Source: Pseudomonadota bacterium (GTDB lineage Bacteria > Pseudomonadota > Alphaproteobacteria > Rhizobiales > Rhizobiaceae). Taken from it: a stretch of 64,000 nucleotides of DNA. A program made the position numbers and the translations under genes. Where the stretch lies: NCBI GenBank assembly GCA_023419535.1, contig JAEZXX010000072.1, forward strand, positions 46,796 to 110,795. The letters are read 5' to 3'. The notes below the pieces were generated by a model. The model was not told the origin of the DNA and ran no database searches. It saw only the letters and a program-made list of their open reading frames with translations. This document shows positions 17,277 through 30,200 of this stretch, piece by piece. Numbering within the stretch: position 1 is the first letter of the stretch; each line of letters opens with the position of its first letter.

Positions 17277-18658
17277 GCGCGCCGAAGGGCGGCGCGCCGG
17301 GAGCGAAGACCAGGGGACCGAAGGAGAGATTCGAGCCCGCGCGCCCGGGCCTCGCCAGCCGGCAGGTGGCAACGCGCCTGCTGTCGGCCGTCGTCGACGC
17401 GAAGACCTCGCTCGACGGACTGACCGACCCGAGCGGCGGACATCCGGGCTACCGGGCGCTGGAGCCGCGCGATCAGGCGCTGGTGCGGGCGATCCTGGCG
17501 ACCGCCCTGCGGTTTCGCGGCACGATCGAGGGGCTGGTCTCGGGCGCGATCGAGCGCCCGCTGCCCGAGGGCGCGGTGTCGCTGCGCCATCTTCTCCATG
17601 TCGGCGCCGCGCAGATCCTCTTTCTCGACGTGCCCGATTCGGCGGCGGTGGACCTCGCGGTCGCGGCCGCCAGCGAGGACCCGCGCAACAGGCGCTTCGC
17701 CGGGCTCGTCAACGCCGTCCTGCGTCGGATCGCGCGCGAGGCGGTGGAGCGCCCGCACCTGTCCCGCGACCCGATGGCGGACATGGCGCCGTGGCTCCGC
17801 GAGCGTCTGACACGGGTGTACGGGGCGGAGCGGACGGGCGCGATCGCGGCGGCGCACCTGACGCCCGCGCCCATCGACCTGACCGTGACGGGCGATCCGG
17901 AGGGCTGGGCGGAGCGGCTCGGCGGCCGGGCGCTCCCGGGCGGGACCGTGCGCCTCGACCGGCTGGACGGGCCGGTGACGACCCTTCCCGGTTTCGAGGA
18001 TGGCCATTGGTGGGTGCAGGACGCGGCGGCGGCCATTCCCGCCCGGCTCCTGCCCGGCATCGCGGGGCGGCGCGTCGCCGACCTGTGCGCCGCGCCCGGC
18101 GGCAAGACCGCGCAGCTCGCGGCGGCGGGCGCGCGCGTGACCGCCTTCGACATCTCGGCCAGCCGCCTGAAGCGGCTTCAGGCGAACCTGACGCGGCTGA
18201 GGCTCGACGCCGAGACGCGGCTCGGCGACATCCGCGAGATCGAGCCCGAACCCTTCGACGCCGTCCTCCTCGACGCGCCCTGCTCGTCGACCGGCACGAT
18301 CCGCCGGCACCCGGACGTCGGCTGGACCAAGAGCGCCGAGGAGGTGGAGAAGCTCGCGCGCGTCCAGGCCGGGCTGCTCGACCGCGCGGCCGACTTCGTG
18401 GCGCCCGGCGGCCGGCTCGTCTTCTCCAACTGCTCCCTCGACCCGGCGGAGGGCGAGGCGGTCATCGAGGCCTTCCTCGCCGCGCATCCGGCCTTCTCGC
18501 GCGAGCCGGCGACCCCGGCCGAACTGCCGGGGCTGGCACGGGCCATCGATGCGCGCGGCGACGTCCGCACGACGCCGGATATGGATTTCGGGGCGTCGCA
18601 GGGGGCGATCCCGGGGCTCGACGGCTTTTTCGCCGCGCGGCTTCGGCGCGACGCGTGA
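17273..18658 (+). CDS. rsmB: 16S rRNA (cytosine-C5) methyltransferase RsmB/Sun family
   Basis: 461 aa from a TTG at 17273 that overlaps the htpX stop (TTGA). The N-terminal NusB-like RNA-binding part (ARLL...DAKTSLDGL, LEPRDQALVRAILATALR) is followed by a Rossmann SAM domain: LCAAPGGKTAQLAAAG, DISASRLKRLQANL, DAPCSSTGTIRRHPD with one catalytic Cys, and FSNCSLDPAEGE with the nucleophilic Cys. It methylates C967 of 16S rRNA in E. coli. In many Hyphomicrobiales this gene is next to a heparinase-like gene and purH; here a deaminase-like gene intervenes and purH lies 23 kb away. Confidence 0.95.
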   Translation: MSAPKGGAPGAKTRGPKERFEPARPGLASRQVATRLLSAVVDAKTSLDGLTDPSGGHPGYRALEPRDQALVRAILATALRFRGTIEGLVSGAIERPLPEGAVSLRHLLHVGAAQILFLDVPDSAAVDLAVAAASEDPRNRRFAGLVNAVLRRIAREAVERPHLSRDPMADMAPWLRERLTRVYGAERTGAIAAAHLTPAPIDLTVTGDPEGWAERLGGRALPGGTVRLDRLDGPVTTLPGFEDGHWWVQDAAAAIPARLLPGIAGRRVADLCAAPGGKTAQLAAAGARVTAFDISASRLKRLQANLTRLRLDAETRLGDIREIEPEPFDAVLLDAPCSSTGTIRRHPDVGWTKSAEEVEKLARVQAGLLDRAADFVAPGGRLVFSNCSLDPAEGEAVIEAFLAAHPAFSREPATPAELPGLARAIDARGDVRTTPDMDFGASQGAIPGLDGFFAARLRRDA

Positions 18659-18665
18659 ACGCGCG

Positions 18666-19271
18666 CTAGATCGCACGCTCCTCCAGGATCCTCGACGTCT
18701 TCGCGACGTTGAAGGGCTGGATGACGAGCTTCGTCCAGCGCCGCCGGACCATGACGGCGGTCTCTTCGCCGAGCGGCGTGAGGCGCGGTTCGGCCCGCCA
18801 CCCTTCGTTCAAAGGGAAGTCGTTCTCACGCGCGTCGTAGGCCAGCTGGGCCGCGGCGGCACTGGCCCAGACCTTCGCGGGATCGACGGGATAGGGGTAG
18901 CTGCCCGTGGCGTAGTAGCCGAAGAACCGCATCTTCAACCGGATGGTCCGGTTTCGGATGTTCTCGTGGGAGAAGAAGGCGTGCGGGACCTGCTGCGTGC
19001 ACTCTATGCACGGGCTCCACCGGCCGAAGAGCATGACGGTCGCGTTGTTCGGGATGGCCTTGAAGTTCTCCGTGGCGGCGCTCAGGGCCTGAAGGAGCAG
19101 ATGTTCGACGTGAACGCCGTGCTTGACGAAGGACCGGTCGATCTGAAGGTATTTGTTCGAGTTCGGATCGCTGATGGCGACGACGCCGAGCATGTTGGTC
19201 GAGAAGGTGTGGTCGGCGATCTGCAGCTCCCATTCGCAGCGCTCCTGCGCGGCGTTCGCAAGCCGTCCCAT
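18666..19271 (-). CDS. Deaminase-fold-like protein of unknown family
   Basis: 201 aa, no signal peptide. It carries the two zinc-site motifs of the cytidine/nucleic-acid deaminase superfamily with usual spacing: HVE at 54-56 (in KHGVHVEHLLLQAL) and SPCIEC with Cys88 and Cys91, 31 residues later. Glu56 would be the proton shuttle. A strand VMLFGRW precedes the second motif as in deaminases. The rest (IRNRTIRLKMRFFGYY, later TPLGEETAVMVRRRW) is not recognised. It is not in an operon: it converges on rsmB and is divergent from the heparinase-like gene. Substrates could be free nucleotides or nucleic acid; neither is shown. Confidence 0.65.
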   Translation of the reverse strand: MGRLANAAQERCEWELQIADHTFSTNMLGVVAISDPNSNKYLQIDRSFVKHGVHVEHLLLQALSAATENFKAIPNNATVMLFGRWSPCIECTQQVPHAFFSHENIRNRTIRLKMRFFGYYATGSYPYPVDPAKVWASAAAAQLAYDARENDFPLNEGWRAEPRLTPLGEETAVMVRRRWTKLVIQPFNVAKTSRILEERAI

Positions 19272-19508
19272 CGAAACCTCCGCCCGCCCAACCTTCCGCT
19301 AGGGCAGGTTTGCACAGCCATGGGTGGTGCGCAAGCGTGCCGCCTGGCGCTCGAAAGACCAAGGCCACGTCGCGGATCGACCGGTTCGCACGCTTTCATC
19401 GCCCCGTCTTAGGGAAGCGTTTACCTCGATCCGGGAAACTTCGGACGGGGGTCGCACGGCGGGAGCGGCCCTCGCGGATGCGAACCCAAGAGGCGGGGAC
19501 AGAAGGTC

Positions 19509-21194
19509 ATGGCGGCCGAATTCATCGACGACCCGCGTCTGGCCGCGCTGACGGCGCGCGAAGCGGCGCGGCGGCTGCGGCGCGGCCTGCGGCTTCCGGC
19601 CCTCTCCTTCCTCTACCGGCGCTCGCGCGAGAACGACCGGCTGCTCGCGCTTCCGCGCGATCTGGAGCGCGGCACGGCCGCGATCGCCGAGGCCATCTAT
19701 TCCGGCGTGTTCGATCTCGCCGGCCACCGCATCGTCGCGACGGAGCGCTCGCCGTTCCTGGAGGCCGAGGCCCCGGCCGCCTGGCGCGAGGCGCTCGTCT
19801 CCTTCGAATGGCTGCGCCACCTCAGCGAGGTCGAGGACGCGCTCGCCAGCGAGAACGCCCGCGCGCTGCTGCGCGATTTCCTGGCGCCCGCTCCGCGACG
19901 CCGCCTGGCGCCCTCGCAGCGCCCGGACGTCGCCGCGACGCGTGTGATCTCGCTCCTCTCGCATGCGCCGCTTCTGCTTCAGAACGCCGATTCGCCCTTC
20001 CGGCGCCGCTTTCTCGACGCGCTCGCCGCCGAGACGCGGGCGCTCAAGCGCGCCGCGCCCGAGACGGCCGAGGGCCTGCCGCGGCTGAAGGTGCGCATCG
20101 CGCTCGCCTTCGCGGCGCTCTGCCTGCCGGGCCGCTGCGACGCCCGGTCCGCCTCGGCGCATTTGAGCGACGAGCTCGACCGCCAGATCTTCCCCGACGG
20201 CGGCCACGCCTCACGCAATCCGCAGGCGATCGCGGTGCTGCTCAAGCTGCTCCTGCCGTTGCGCCAGCTCTATTCGGCGCGCGGCATGGCCGTTCCGCGC
20301 CCGCTCTTTGGCGCGATCGACCGCATGCTGCCGGCGCTGCGCTTCTTCCTGCACGGCGACGGCGCGACGGCCCTCTTCAACGGCGCGGGCCTCGTGCCGG
20401 TGCCGCTCGTCGCGGCGCTGGTGCGTCAGGACGAGACGCTCGGCGAGCCCGTCGGCCACATGCGCCAGTCCGGCTATCAGCGCCTGGTGCGCGGCGGCAC
20501 GACGATCGTCGCCGACACCGGCCTTGCCCCGCCGACCGCGCTCTCGGGCGACAGCCACGCAGGAACGCTCGCCTTCGAATTCTCCTCCGGGCGCCAGCGC
20601 TTCGTCGTCAATTGCGGCGCGCCGGCGGCCGGCCACGAGGCGCACCGGCGCCTCGCCAGAGCCACCGCCGCCCATTCGACGCTGACGCTCGGCGACCGCT
20701 CCTCGGCGCGCTTCGCGCGCTCCGAGCGGCTCGACCGCTTCCTCGGCTCGCCGGTCGTCGCGGGGCCCTCGCGCGTGCCCTCCGCCTGCGAGGAGGTGGC
20801 CGAGGGCCAGCTCCTGACGGCGGCGCACGACGGCTACAGGCTGGCCTTCGGCCTCGTCCACGAGCGCGAGATCCTGCTCTGGCGCGACGGACTGCGCATC
20901 GAGGGCGCCGACCGGCTGCACCCGGCGGCGGGACGGGCGCGGATGCTCGGGCCCGCTCCGGAGGCCACGCTCCGCTTCCATCTCCACCCCGACGTGGTGG
21001 CCGGCGAGGCCGGGCGGGGCATTCGCCTGGCGGCCGGCGAGGAGGTCTGGTGGTTCTTCTGCGACCAGCAAGGGACGCTCGAGGATTCCGTCTTCTTCGC
21101 CGGTGCCAAGGGCCCGCGCCGCACGCGCCAGATCGTGGTGACGATGGAGCCGGGCGCGGCTCAGGCGAACTGGCGTTTCGAGCGCCAGCGTTGA
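19509..21194 (+). CDS. Heparinase II/III-like protein
   Basis: 561 aa, usual length for this alphaproteobacterial family. The N-terminal half is an alpha/alpha barrel-like part (FLYRRSREND, LRHLSEVEDALASENARALLRDFL), and the C-terminal half is the beta-rich heparinase II/III domain (PF07940) with QSGYQRLVRGGTTIVADTG, SGDSHAGTLAFEFSSGRQRFVVNCG, STLTLGDRSSARF and AHDGYRLAFGLVHEREILLW. Biochemical function in these bacteria is not known; polysaccharide lyase activity is a family expectation. No signal peptide is seen. The gene follows a 237-bp space with no recognisable element. Confidence 0.88.
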   Translation: MAAEFIDDPRLAALTAREAARRLRRGLRLPALSFLYRRSRENDRLLALPRDLERGTAAIAEAIYSGVFDLAGHRIVATERSPFLEAEAPAAWREALVSFEWLRHLSEVEDALASENARALLRDFLAPAPRRRLAPSQRPDVAATRVISLLSHAPLLLQNADSPFRRRFLDALAAETRALKRAAPETAEGLPRLKVRIALAFAALCLPGRCDARSASAHLSDELDRQIFPDGGHASRNPQAIAVLLKLLLPLRQLYSARGMAVPRPLFGAIDRMLPALRFFLHGDGATALFNGAGLVPVPLVAALVRQDETLGEPVGHMRQSGYQRLVRGGTTIVADTGLAPPTALSGDSHAGTLAFEFSSGRQRFVVNCGAPAAGHEAHRRLARATAAHSTLTLGDRSSARFARSERLDRFLGSPVVAGPSRVPSACEEVAEGQLLTAAHDGYRLAFGLVHEREILLWRDGLRIEGADRLHPAAGRARMLGPAPEATLRFHLHPDVVAGEAGRGIRLAAGEEVWWFFCDQQGTLEDSVFFAGAKGPRRTRQIVVTMEPGAAQANWRFERQR

Positions 21195-21225
21195 CGGCGC
21201 CCGCCTTCCCCCCAGCTATCGCCGC

Positions 21226-21372
21226 ATGCGAAGCGCGATCCTTCTCCTTCTCGTCCTGACCCTGTCGGCCTGCGGCGGCCTGAACCGGGCCGTCGGCGTC
21301 CTCCCCAACACGCTCGACGATCTGGCGCAGGAGCGCGAGCGGGCGAGGGGCGAGACGCCGCCCCGCGCCTGA
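21226..21372 (+). CDS. Small lipoprotein
   Basis: 48 aa. The first 16 residues are a textbook lipoprotein signal with lipobox LSAC (Cys16) after MRSAILLLLVLT. The mature part is only ~33 residues (GGLNRAVGVLPNTLDDLAQERERARG). It lies 31 bp after the heparinase-like gene and ends four bases before the converging carbonic anhydrase gene. The function is unknown. Lipobox and codon use support a real gene despite its length. Confidence 0.7.
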   Translation: MRSAILLLLVLTLSACGGLNRAVGVLPNTLDDLAQERERARGETPPRA

Positions 21373-21376
21373 AGGG

Positions 21377-22066
21377 TCAGTTTCGGTCCTGGTCGGGCTT
21401 GGCCGGATCGGCGGCGTCCTCCACGTCGACCAGCGGACGCACGAAATCGCCCGTCTCCGGGTCCATCGCCCAGAGCTCGCCCGAGGAGATGTCGAACCAG
21501 GCGCCGTGCAGCGTCAGCTCGCCCGCCCTCTCGCGCGCTGCGATGTCGGGGAAGGAGCGCAGATTGCCGAGCGAGTGGCGGATGGAGATGCGCTCCAGCG
21601 CGGTCTGTCGCTCGGACGCCGTCATGAGCTCGTTGGCGCCGACGGCATCGGCGACGGGGCGCACCAGACTCATCCACTTGCCGATGAAGTCGCCCTGCGA
21701 GAGCGGCACGGCCTCCGGATCGAGCGCGGCCTTGATGCCGCCGCAGCGCCCGTGGCCCATCACCACGATATGACGGACCTTGAGGGCCACCACCGCGAAC
21801 TCCAGCGCGGCGGAGGTGCCGTGGAACTCGCCGTCGGGCGTGTAGGGCGGCACGAGATTGGCGACGTTGCGCACCACGAAGAGTTCGCCCGGGGCCGAGC
21901 CGAAGATGGTCTCGGGCGCGGCGCGCGAATCGCAGCAGGCGACGACCATGGTCTGCGGCGCCTGACCGTCCCGCGCGAGCGAGCGGTAGGTCGCGGTCTC
22001 GGCCAGATAGCGCCCCTCGATGAAGCTGCGGTAGCCGGCGAGGAGATGGTCGGGAAGGATGGTCAT
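21377..22066 (-). CDS. Beta-class carbonic anhydrase
   Basis: 229 aa. Zinc ligands and the Asp/Arg dyad are visible in CCDSR (Cys44, Asp46, Arg48) and in HGRCGG with the His and second Cys. GELFVVRNVANLVPPY is characteristic. It interconverts CO2 and bicarbonate in the cytoplasm. An ATG at 22064-22066 is chosen; a TTG two codons upstream is possible. The C-terminal DPETGDFVRPL is also typical. The gene stands alone, convergent with the small lipoprotein gene. Confidence 0.94.
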   Translation of the reverse strand: MTILPDHLLAGYRSFIEGRYLAETATYRSLARDGQAPQTMVVACCDSRAAPETIFGSAPGELFVVRNVANLVPPYTPDGEFHGTSAALEFAVVALKVRHIVVMGHGRCGGIKAALDPEAVPLSQGDFIGKWMSLVRPVADAVGANELMTASERQTALERISIRHSLGNLRSFPDIAARERAGELTLHGAWFDISSGELWAMDPETGDFVRPLVDVEDAADPAKPDQDRN

Positions 22067-22097
22067 GGGCAAACCGTTGCTTGTCGGACGAAGGATT

Positions 22098-22196
22098 TCA
22101 GCGGGCCGGCAACTCGGGCATCACCTGGCGCTTATAGGCGTCGAACACGGGGATGGTGAAGTCCGTGTCGCCGTTCCGGTGCGACGGGACCCATGC
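22098..22196 (-). pseudogene. Possible remnant of a gene 3' end
   Basis: In the 340-bp space between carbonic anhydrase and the ABC-F gene one frame has strongly coding-like third positions (almost all G or C) for ~32 codons, AWVPSHRNGDTDFTIP through YKRQVMPELPAR, followed by a TGA. Upstream in that frame the sequence degrades into Arg/Ser-rich noise. This looks like the tail of a decayed or truncated gene. I do not recognise the family, and chance cannot be excluded. Nothing else is seen in this gap. Confidence 0.3.
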
Positions 22197-22406
22197 CCTT
22201 GCGTGTGCGATCGGATCTGCCCCGGCCCGACGCCGCGATCTTCGGCTCCGGCGGACCGGCGATCGTCTCCGACTTGTGGAGGGCCGGGCCGAGTTCGGCA
22301 AGGCCCGCCCGCCGCGCCGTCCCCGACCGGTCGCAGCGGTGCCGGACGACGCTCGTCTGGGGGCTGCGACACCGCTCGCGGCGGCCGCTCCCCGAGGGGT
22401 GAAAGC

Positions 22407-24029
<1,623 letters not shown>

Positions 24030-24291
24030 GCGGGAGAATTCCAGGAGGACGCGGGGGGCCGAAGCCGCCTCAAACCACTCCGCTCCGCGCCGCGCAAGGG
24101 ACCGCAGCGCGGCTCGCAAGGCCTGTCGGCCACGACTTCTCCTGAACGGCGGCGTCCGGTCGATGACCGCGCGCCCTGCACCGATCCCGACGCGCTCGCA
24201 TCGTCCCGGCCGCGCGGAGACGCGCGGGCACGACCGGTTTCCGGCGCGCGACGGGTCGCCTCCCGGAGAGGAACCGGCCGGGGGATCGTCC

Positions 24292-27200
24292 CTAGAAGGG
24301 CTTGGTCAGGGTCAGCGTCCCGGAATGATCGCGCTGCCCGCCGCCCAAGCCGAGGGCCGGACGGTAGTCGAGGGCGAGGGTCCAGCCGTCGACGAAGGCG
24401 GCGTCGAAGCCGATCCCGAACTCCAGCCGGTCCTGCCCCTCGACATCCGTGCGCACGCCGTAGGCCAGGGTGCCGACGTCGGCGTAGCCGATCGAGGCGC
24501 GGTCGGACCGGGCGAAGTCGTGGGCGTACTCGATGCGGGCCCGCGGCGTCAGGACGCCCCAGTCGAAGGCGACTTCGCTCTCCAGCCGCAGGCCGACGAT
24601 CCCGGCGAGGCTGGAGACGTCTTGGCGTCCGTAGGTCAGCGTGAAGGGGCTGGCGCCCGCCTCGGTGAAGGCGTCGAGCCTGGCGTGAGAGCCTTCGAGG
24701 CCGAGATAGGGCGCGAAGAGATGCGCCTGCCCGCGGTGCTCCCAGGTCGCGGTGAGCGAGCCGAACACCTGGTCGCCGGACCGCTCGCCGCGTGCGATCT
24801 CGCCGGTCGCCGTCACGTGGCGATGGCTGTCGAACTCCAGCCGGCTGTAGCCGACGAGGCCGTCGAGGAAGAGATTCGCGCCGGGCGCGAAGCTGCCGTA
24901 GAGGACGCCGCTGTAGGCCTCCGCCCGGCTCGTCGTCCCGTTCTCGCCGATGTCGGCCCGCTCGCGGCCGTAGCCGATGCCGACGCCGCCCACGAACTGC
25001 GGCGTGAAGCGGTAGTCGACGCCGGCGCTGAGTCCGACGAGGGTGCGGTCCAGATCGATCGAGACCTCGTCGACGTCGCGCGACCCGAAATTGACGAACC
25101 CGCCGGCCCAGAAGGCCGCGTTCGACCGCGGTCCTTCGACGCCCGAGCCCGCCGCCGGCTCGCGGGCAAAGGTCGGGGCCTTGCCGCCGGAGGCCGGGTC
25201 GAGCGTCGCGAAGCGGTCGTCGAGGGCGGTCTGCCCGCGCTCCTCGAAGAGGGCGATCGGGTCGTTCGCCGAGGATTCGCTCGGCAGGCCGATCGAGATG
25301 TTCGCCGAACCCCGCCGGCGCTCGTCCTCGTCATGCGTGCGCTCCAGCCGGTCCCGGAAGTTCCGGATCTGCGCGCTGGCGATGCGACGGGTCGAATCCG
25401 CCTGGGCCCCCAGAAGTCCGACGACCTCCGGGTCGAGCGCGGGATCGGGACGCGCCTCGACGAGCACGGTCAATGTCGCGACGTTCGAGGGGCCGAACGC
25501 GTTGGACAGGGTGAAGGTGATGCTGGTCCGTCCCGCGCCCGCCGGATCGGCGGCGAAGACGAGCGAGGTCCCCGCCCCGCCGCGATCGAGCGCGGCGGTG
25601 CCGATGCGCGGGTCGGGCTGTGAGACGAGCGCGGCGCCCGTGAAGGGGCCTCCGGTCGCGCCTGCGGTCAGGTCGACCGTCAGGGCGGTCCCGGCGAGGA
25701 CCGTGACGGTGGCGTCCGCGGCGGTCGGCAGTTCGCCCTCGACCCGCAGCGTATAGGTCGCCGTCCCCGTGAAGCCGTTGGCGTCGCTCGCCCGCACGAC
25801 GATCTCGAAGCTGCCGCCGGCCGTCGGGGTGCCGGACAGGACGCCGTCGGCGCCCAGCGCCAGACCCGGCGGCAGGGTGCCGCCGGCCAGGGCGAAGCCG
25901 TAGGGCGCAGCGCCGCCCGAGGCCGTGATCGCCTGTCCGTAGGGCGTGCCGACGGTGGCGGCGGGCAGGGCGCCGGGCGCGAGCGCGATGGCCGGCGCGC
26001 CGATCCGCACCGTGTAGTCCGCCGAACCGGCGAAGCCGTTGGTGTCCGTCGCGGTGACGGTGAAGGCGAAGCTGCCGCCCTGCGTCGGGGTGCCCGACAG
26101 GGTCCCGTCGGGGGCGAGCGCCAGACCGGGTGGCAGGGTGCCGGTGGCGGTGAAGGCATAGGGGCCGACGCCCCCGGAGGCCGTGAGGGTCTGGAGATAG
26201 GCGACGCTGCCCGTGCCGTCCGGCAGGGTGGCGGGCGCGAGTGCGATGGCCGGCGGGTCGATCCGCACCGTGTAGTCCGCCGAACCGGCGAAGCCGTTGG
26301 CGTCCGTCGCGGTGACGGTGAAGGCGAAGCTGCCACCCTGCGTCGGGGTGCCCGACAGGGTCCCGTCGGCGGCGAGCGCCAGCCCGGGCGGCAGGGTGCC
26401 AGCCGCGGAGAAGACATAGGGGCCGACGCCGCCGGAGGCCGTGAGGGTCTGGAGATAGGCGACGCTGCCCGTGCCGTCCGGCAGGGTGGCCGGTGCGATC
26501 GCGATGGCCGGCGGGTCGATCCGCACCGTGTAGTCCGCCGAACCGGCGAAGCCGTTGGTGTCCGTCGCGGTGACGGTGAAGGCGAAGCTGCCGCCCTGCG
26601 TCGGCGTGCCCGACAGGGTCCCGTCGGTGGCGAGGGTCAGCCCGGGGGGCAGAGTGCCGGTGGCGGAGAAGACATAAGGACCGACGCCGCCGGAGGCCGT
26701 GAGGGTCTGGGCATAGGCGACGCTGCCGGTGCCGTCCGGCAGGGTGGCCGGTGCGAGCGCGATGGCTGGCGGGTCGATCCGCACCGTGTAGTCCGCCGAA
26801 CCGGCGAAGCCGTTGGCGTCCGTCGCGGTGACGGTGAAGGCGAAGCTGCCGCCCTGCGTCGGCGTGCCCGACAGGGTCCCGTCGGTGGCGAGGGTCAGCC
26901 CGGGCGGCAGGGTGCCGGCCGCGGAGAAGACATAGGGGCCGACGCCGCCGGAGGCCGTGAGGGTCTGGGCATAGGCGACGCTGCCCGTGCCGTCCGGCAG
27001 GGTGGTGGGCGCGATCGCGATGGCGGGTGCGCCGAAGACGAGGCTGTAGGCCTGCTCGCCGGTGTTGCCATTGGAGTCGGTCGCCGTCGCCGTGAAGCCG
27101 AAGCTGCCGGTCTGGGTGGTCGTCCCGGAGAGCGTCCCGTCGGACGCGAGCGTGATGCCGGCCGGCAGCGCGCCCGCGGTCACGGCGAAGCCGTAGGGCG

Positions 27201-30200
27201 CAGCGCCCCCCGATGCGGTCAGCGCCTGGGCGTAGGGCAGGCCTGCCGTGCCCGCGGGCAACGTGGCCGGGGCGATGGCGATCGCGGGCGCCTCGATGAC
27301 GAGGCTGTAGGGCCGGCTGCCGGCGTTGCCGTTCGCATCGGTGGCCGTCGCGGTGAAGGAGAACGAGCCGCTCTGCGTCGTCGTGCCGGCGAGCGTCCCT
27401 TCGGTCGACAGGGTGATGCCGGCCGGCAGCGCTCCGGCCGTCACGGCGAAGCCGTAGGGGCCGGTGCCTCCCGAGGCGGTGAGGGTCTGCGCGTAGGGCA
27501 CCCGCGTGATGCCCTGCGCGAGCGCGGCGGGCGCGATCTGGATGTCGGGGACGACGACGGTGAGGCTGTAGGCGAGCGACCCGGCGAAGGCGCCGGTTCC
27601 GGTGCTGGAATCGGTCGCCGTCACGGTGAAGTTGAACGTCCCGCCGGCCGTCGGCGTGCCCGAGAGGACGCCGTTCGCCGCGAGCGAGAGGCCGGTGGGC
27701 AGCGCACCCCCGGTGACGGCGAAGCCGTAGGGCGCGGTGCCGCCCGAGGCGGTGAAGGTCTGGCTGTAGGCGACGTTGCGCGTCGCGTCGGGGACCGCGC
27801 CGGGCGCCACCGCGATGGTGGGCGCGCTGATGTCGAGGGTGTAGGCGCGGGTTCCGGTGAAGCCGTTGCCGTCGGTGGCCCGCACGGTGAAGGAGAACGT
27901 GCCCCCGGCCGTCGGCGTGCCCGACAGGGTTCCGTCGGTCGCCAGGGCCAGTCCTGCGGGCAGGGTGCCGGTGGCGAGGGTGAAGGCGTAGGAGCCCGTT
28001 CCGCCGCTGGCGGTCAGGATCTGGCTGTAGGCCGCCGCGACGGTCCCCGCGGGCAGACTTTCCGGTGCGATCACGATCGACGGCGCGCCGACCGAGAGGG
28101 TGTAGGCCACGCTGCCGGCATAGCGGCCGCCGGGATTGGGGCCGCCGGTCGAGCTGTCGGTCGCCGTCACGGTGAAGGGGAAGCTGCCCTGGACGGTCGG
28201 CGTGCCCGACAGGACGCCAGTGGGCGACAGCGTGACGCCGGTCGGGAGCGCGCCGGCGGTGACGGCGTAGCTGTAGGGCGCGGTGCCGCCGCTCGCCGTC
28301 AGGGTCTGCGAATAGGGCTGGCCGCCCGTGGCGGGGAGCAGAGCGCTCGGCGCGATCGCGATCGCTGGCGCCAGCACCGTCCCGGTGTACTGCTGGGTAC
28401 CGGAGAACGGCGCGTTCGTGCCCGTCGAGCTGTCCGTCGCCGCGATCGTGAAATCGTAGTCGCCGCCCTGCGTGGGCGTGCCGGAGAGCGTCCCGTTCGG
28501 TGCCAGCGCGAGGCCCGTCGGCAGGGCGCCGGTGCTCACGGAGAAGGTGTAGGGCGCCGTCCCCCCGGTCGCCCCGAGGTTGGCGGTGTAGGCGGCGCCC
28601 ACCTGCGGCTGCGGGATCGACGCCGGCGTCACGTCGATGGTGGGGGGCCGGATGTTGCCGCTATAGGCCACCGTGAGCGTGTAGGGGCCGCCGCTTTCGG
28701 GGGGCGAACTGTCGGTCGCCGTGACGGAGAAGGTGTAGCCGCCGGCCTGAGTCGGCGTACCGGAGAGGCGACCGTCGGCGGCGAGCGTCAACCCGGCCGG
28801 CAGACTGCCGCCGGTGACGGCGTAGCTATAGGGCGCCGTTCCGCCGCTCGTGGAGAGATTCACGCTGTAGGCCAAGCCCACCGTCCCGCCGGGAAGCGGG
28901 CTCGGGGGAGACGCCGTCAGGGTCGGTGTTGCGATGGAGAGGGTGAAGGCCTGCGACTGCGTGACCGGCGGGCTGCCGAGGCCCGTATCCGTGACCGTGA
29001 CGGTGAAGGGGAAACTGCCGCTGGCGGCCGGCGTGCCGGTGATCCGGCCGCCGGTCGAGAGCGTCAGGCCCGCGGGCAGGGCGCCGCTCGTGATCGCGTA
29101 GCTGTAGGAACCCGAACCGCCGCTGGTCGTGAAGGTGAAGTCGTACGCCGCGCCCCGCTGGCCGGCGGGCGGCGTGTTGGTCGTCAGCGTCGGATCGGCG
29201 ATCGTGATCGAGACCGTCGCCGGCGCGGAGGTGGCGACGCCGTTGCTGACGGTGAAGGTGAAGCTGTCGGCCCCGCGCGCGTTCGTGGTCGGCGCGTAGG
29301 TGAGGTTCGGGGCGGTGCCGGAGAGGGTTCCGCGCGCCGGGCCCGTCGCGACGTTGTAGGTCAGCGTCCGCGCCGGCGTGTTCGGGTCGGTGCCCGTCAG
29401 GGTGATCGCGGTCGCCGTGTTGAACGGCACGGCGACGCTCTGGGCGTTCGCGGTCGGCGCCTGGACGACGGTCAGCGTCGCCGCGTTCGTCGTGACGGTG
29501 TCCTCTGTGTTGGTGAAGACCGCCCGGTAGCGGTTTCCGTTGTCGGAGGCGACCGTCGGGGGCGTCGTGTAGCTGGTCGAAGTCGCGCCCGGGATGTTCG
29601 TGAAGCTTGCGCCGCCGTTCGTCGAGACCTGCCATTGCACGCTCGGCGCGGGAGAGCCCGACGCCGCGGCGTTGAAGGTCGCCGTCGCGCCGACGGCGAC
29701 GGTCTGGTCCGCCGGCTGCGTCATGACGGCCGGCGCGGTCAGGACGACATAGGAGAAGCCGCCCACCAGCGTCGCCGTCCCGCCGCCCGTCGTCACCGAA
29801 ACGTCGGCCGGACCCGCCGGACGGGCGGGCGTGACCGCCGTGATCTCAGTGGCGCTGTTGACGACGAAGCTCTGCGCGCCCGCGCCGCCGAACGTGACGG
29901 CGGTCGCATTGGTGAAGTTCGTGCCGGTGATCGTCACGCTCGTGCCGCCGAGGGTCGTCCCCGAGTTCGGCGTGACGCTCGTGAGCGTCGGGGCCGCGAT
30001 GTAGGTGTATTGGTCGGCCGGCGGGTTGGCCGCGGTGGTCACGCTCCCGGTCGTGACGCGCACGCCGTAGGTCCCCGCGGTCCGGGCCGGCAGCGTCGCG
30101 TTGAGCTGCGTCGCGCTGACGAAGCTGACGCCGGTGGCGGCCACGCCGTCGACGGTGACCGTCGCGGACGGCGTGAAGTTGGTGCCGGTGATGGTGACCG

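Noticed and set aside
25990..27040. CRISPR-like array suggested by regular spacing
   Set aside because: The repeats are 258 bp, in frame and coding; there are no short repeats with unique spacers.
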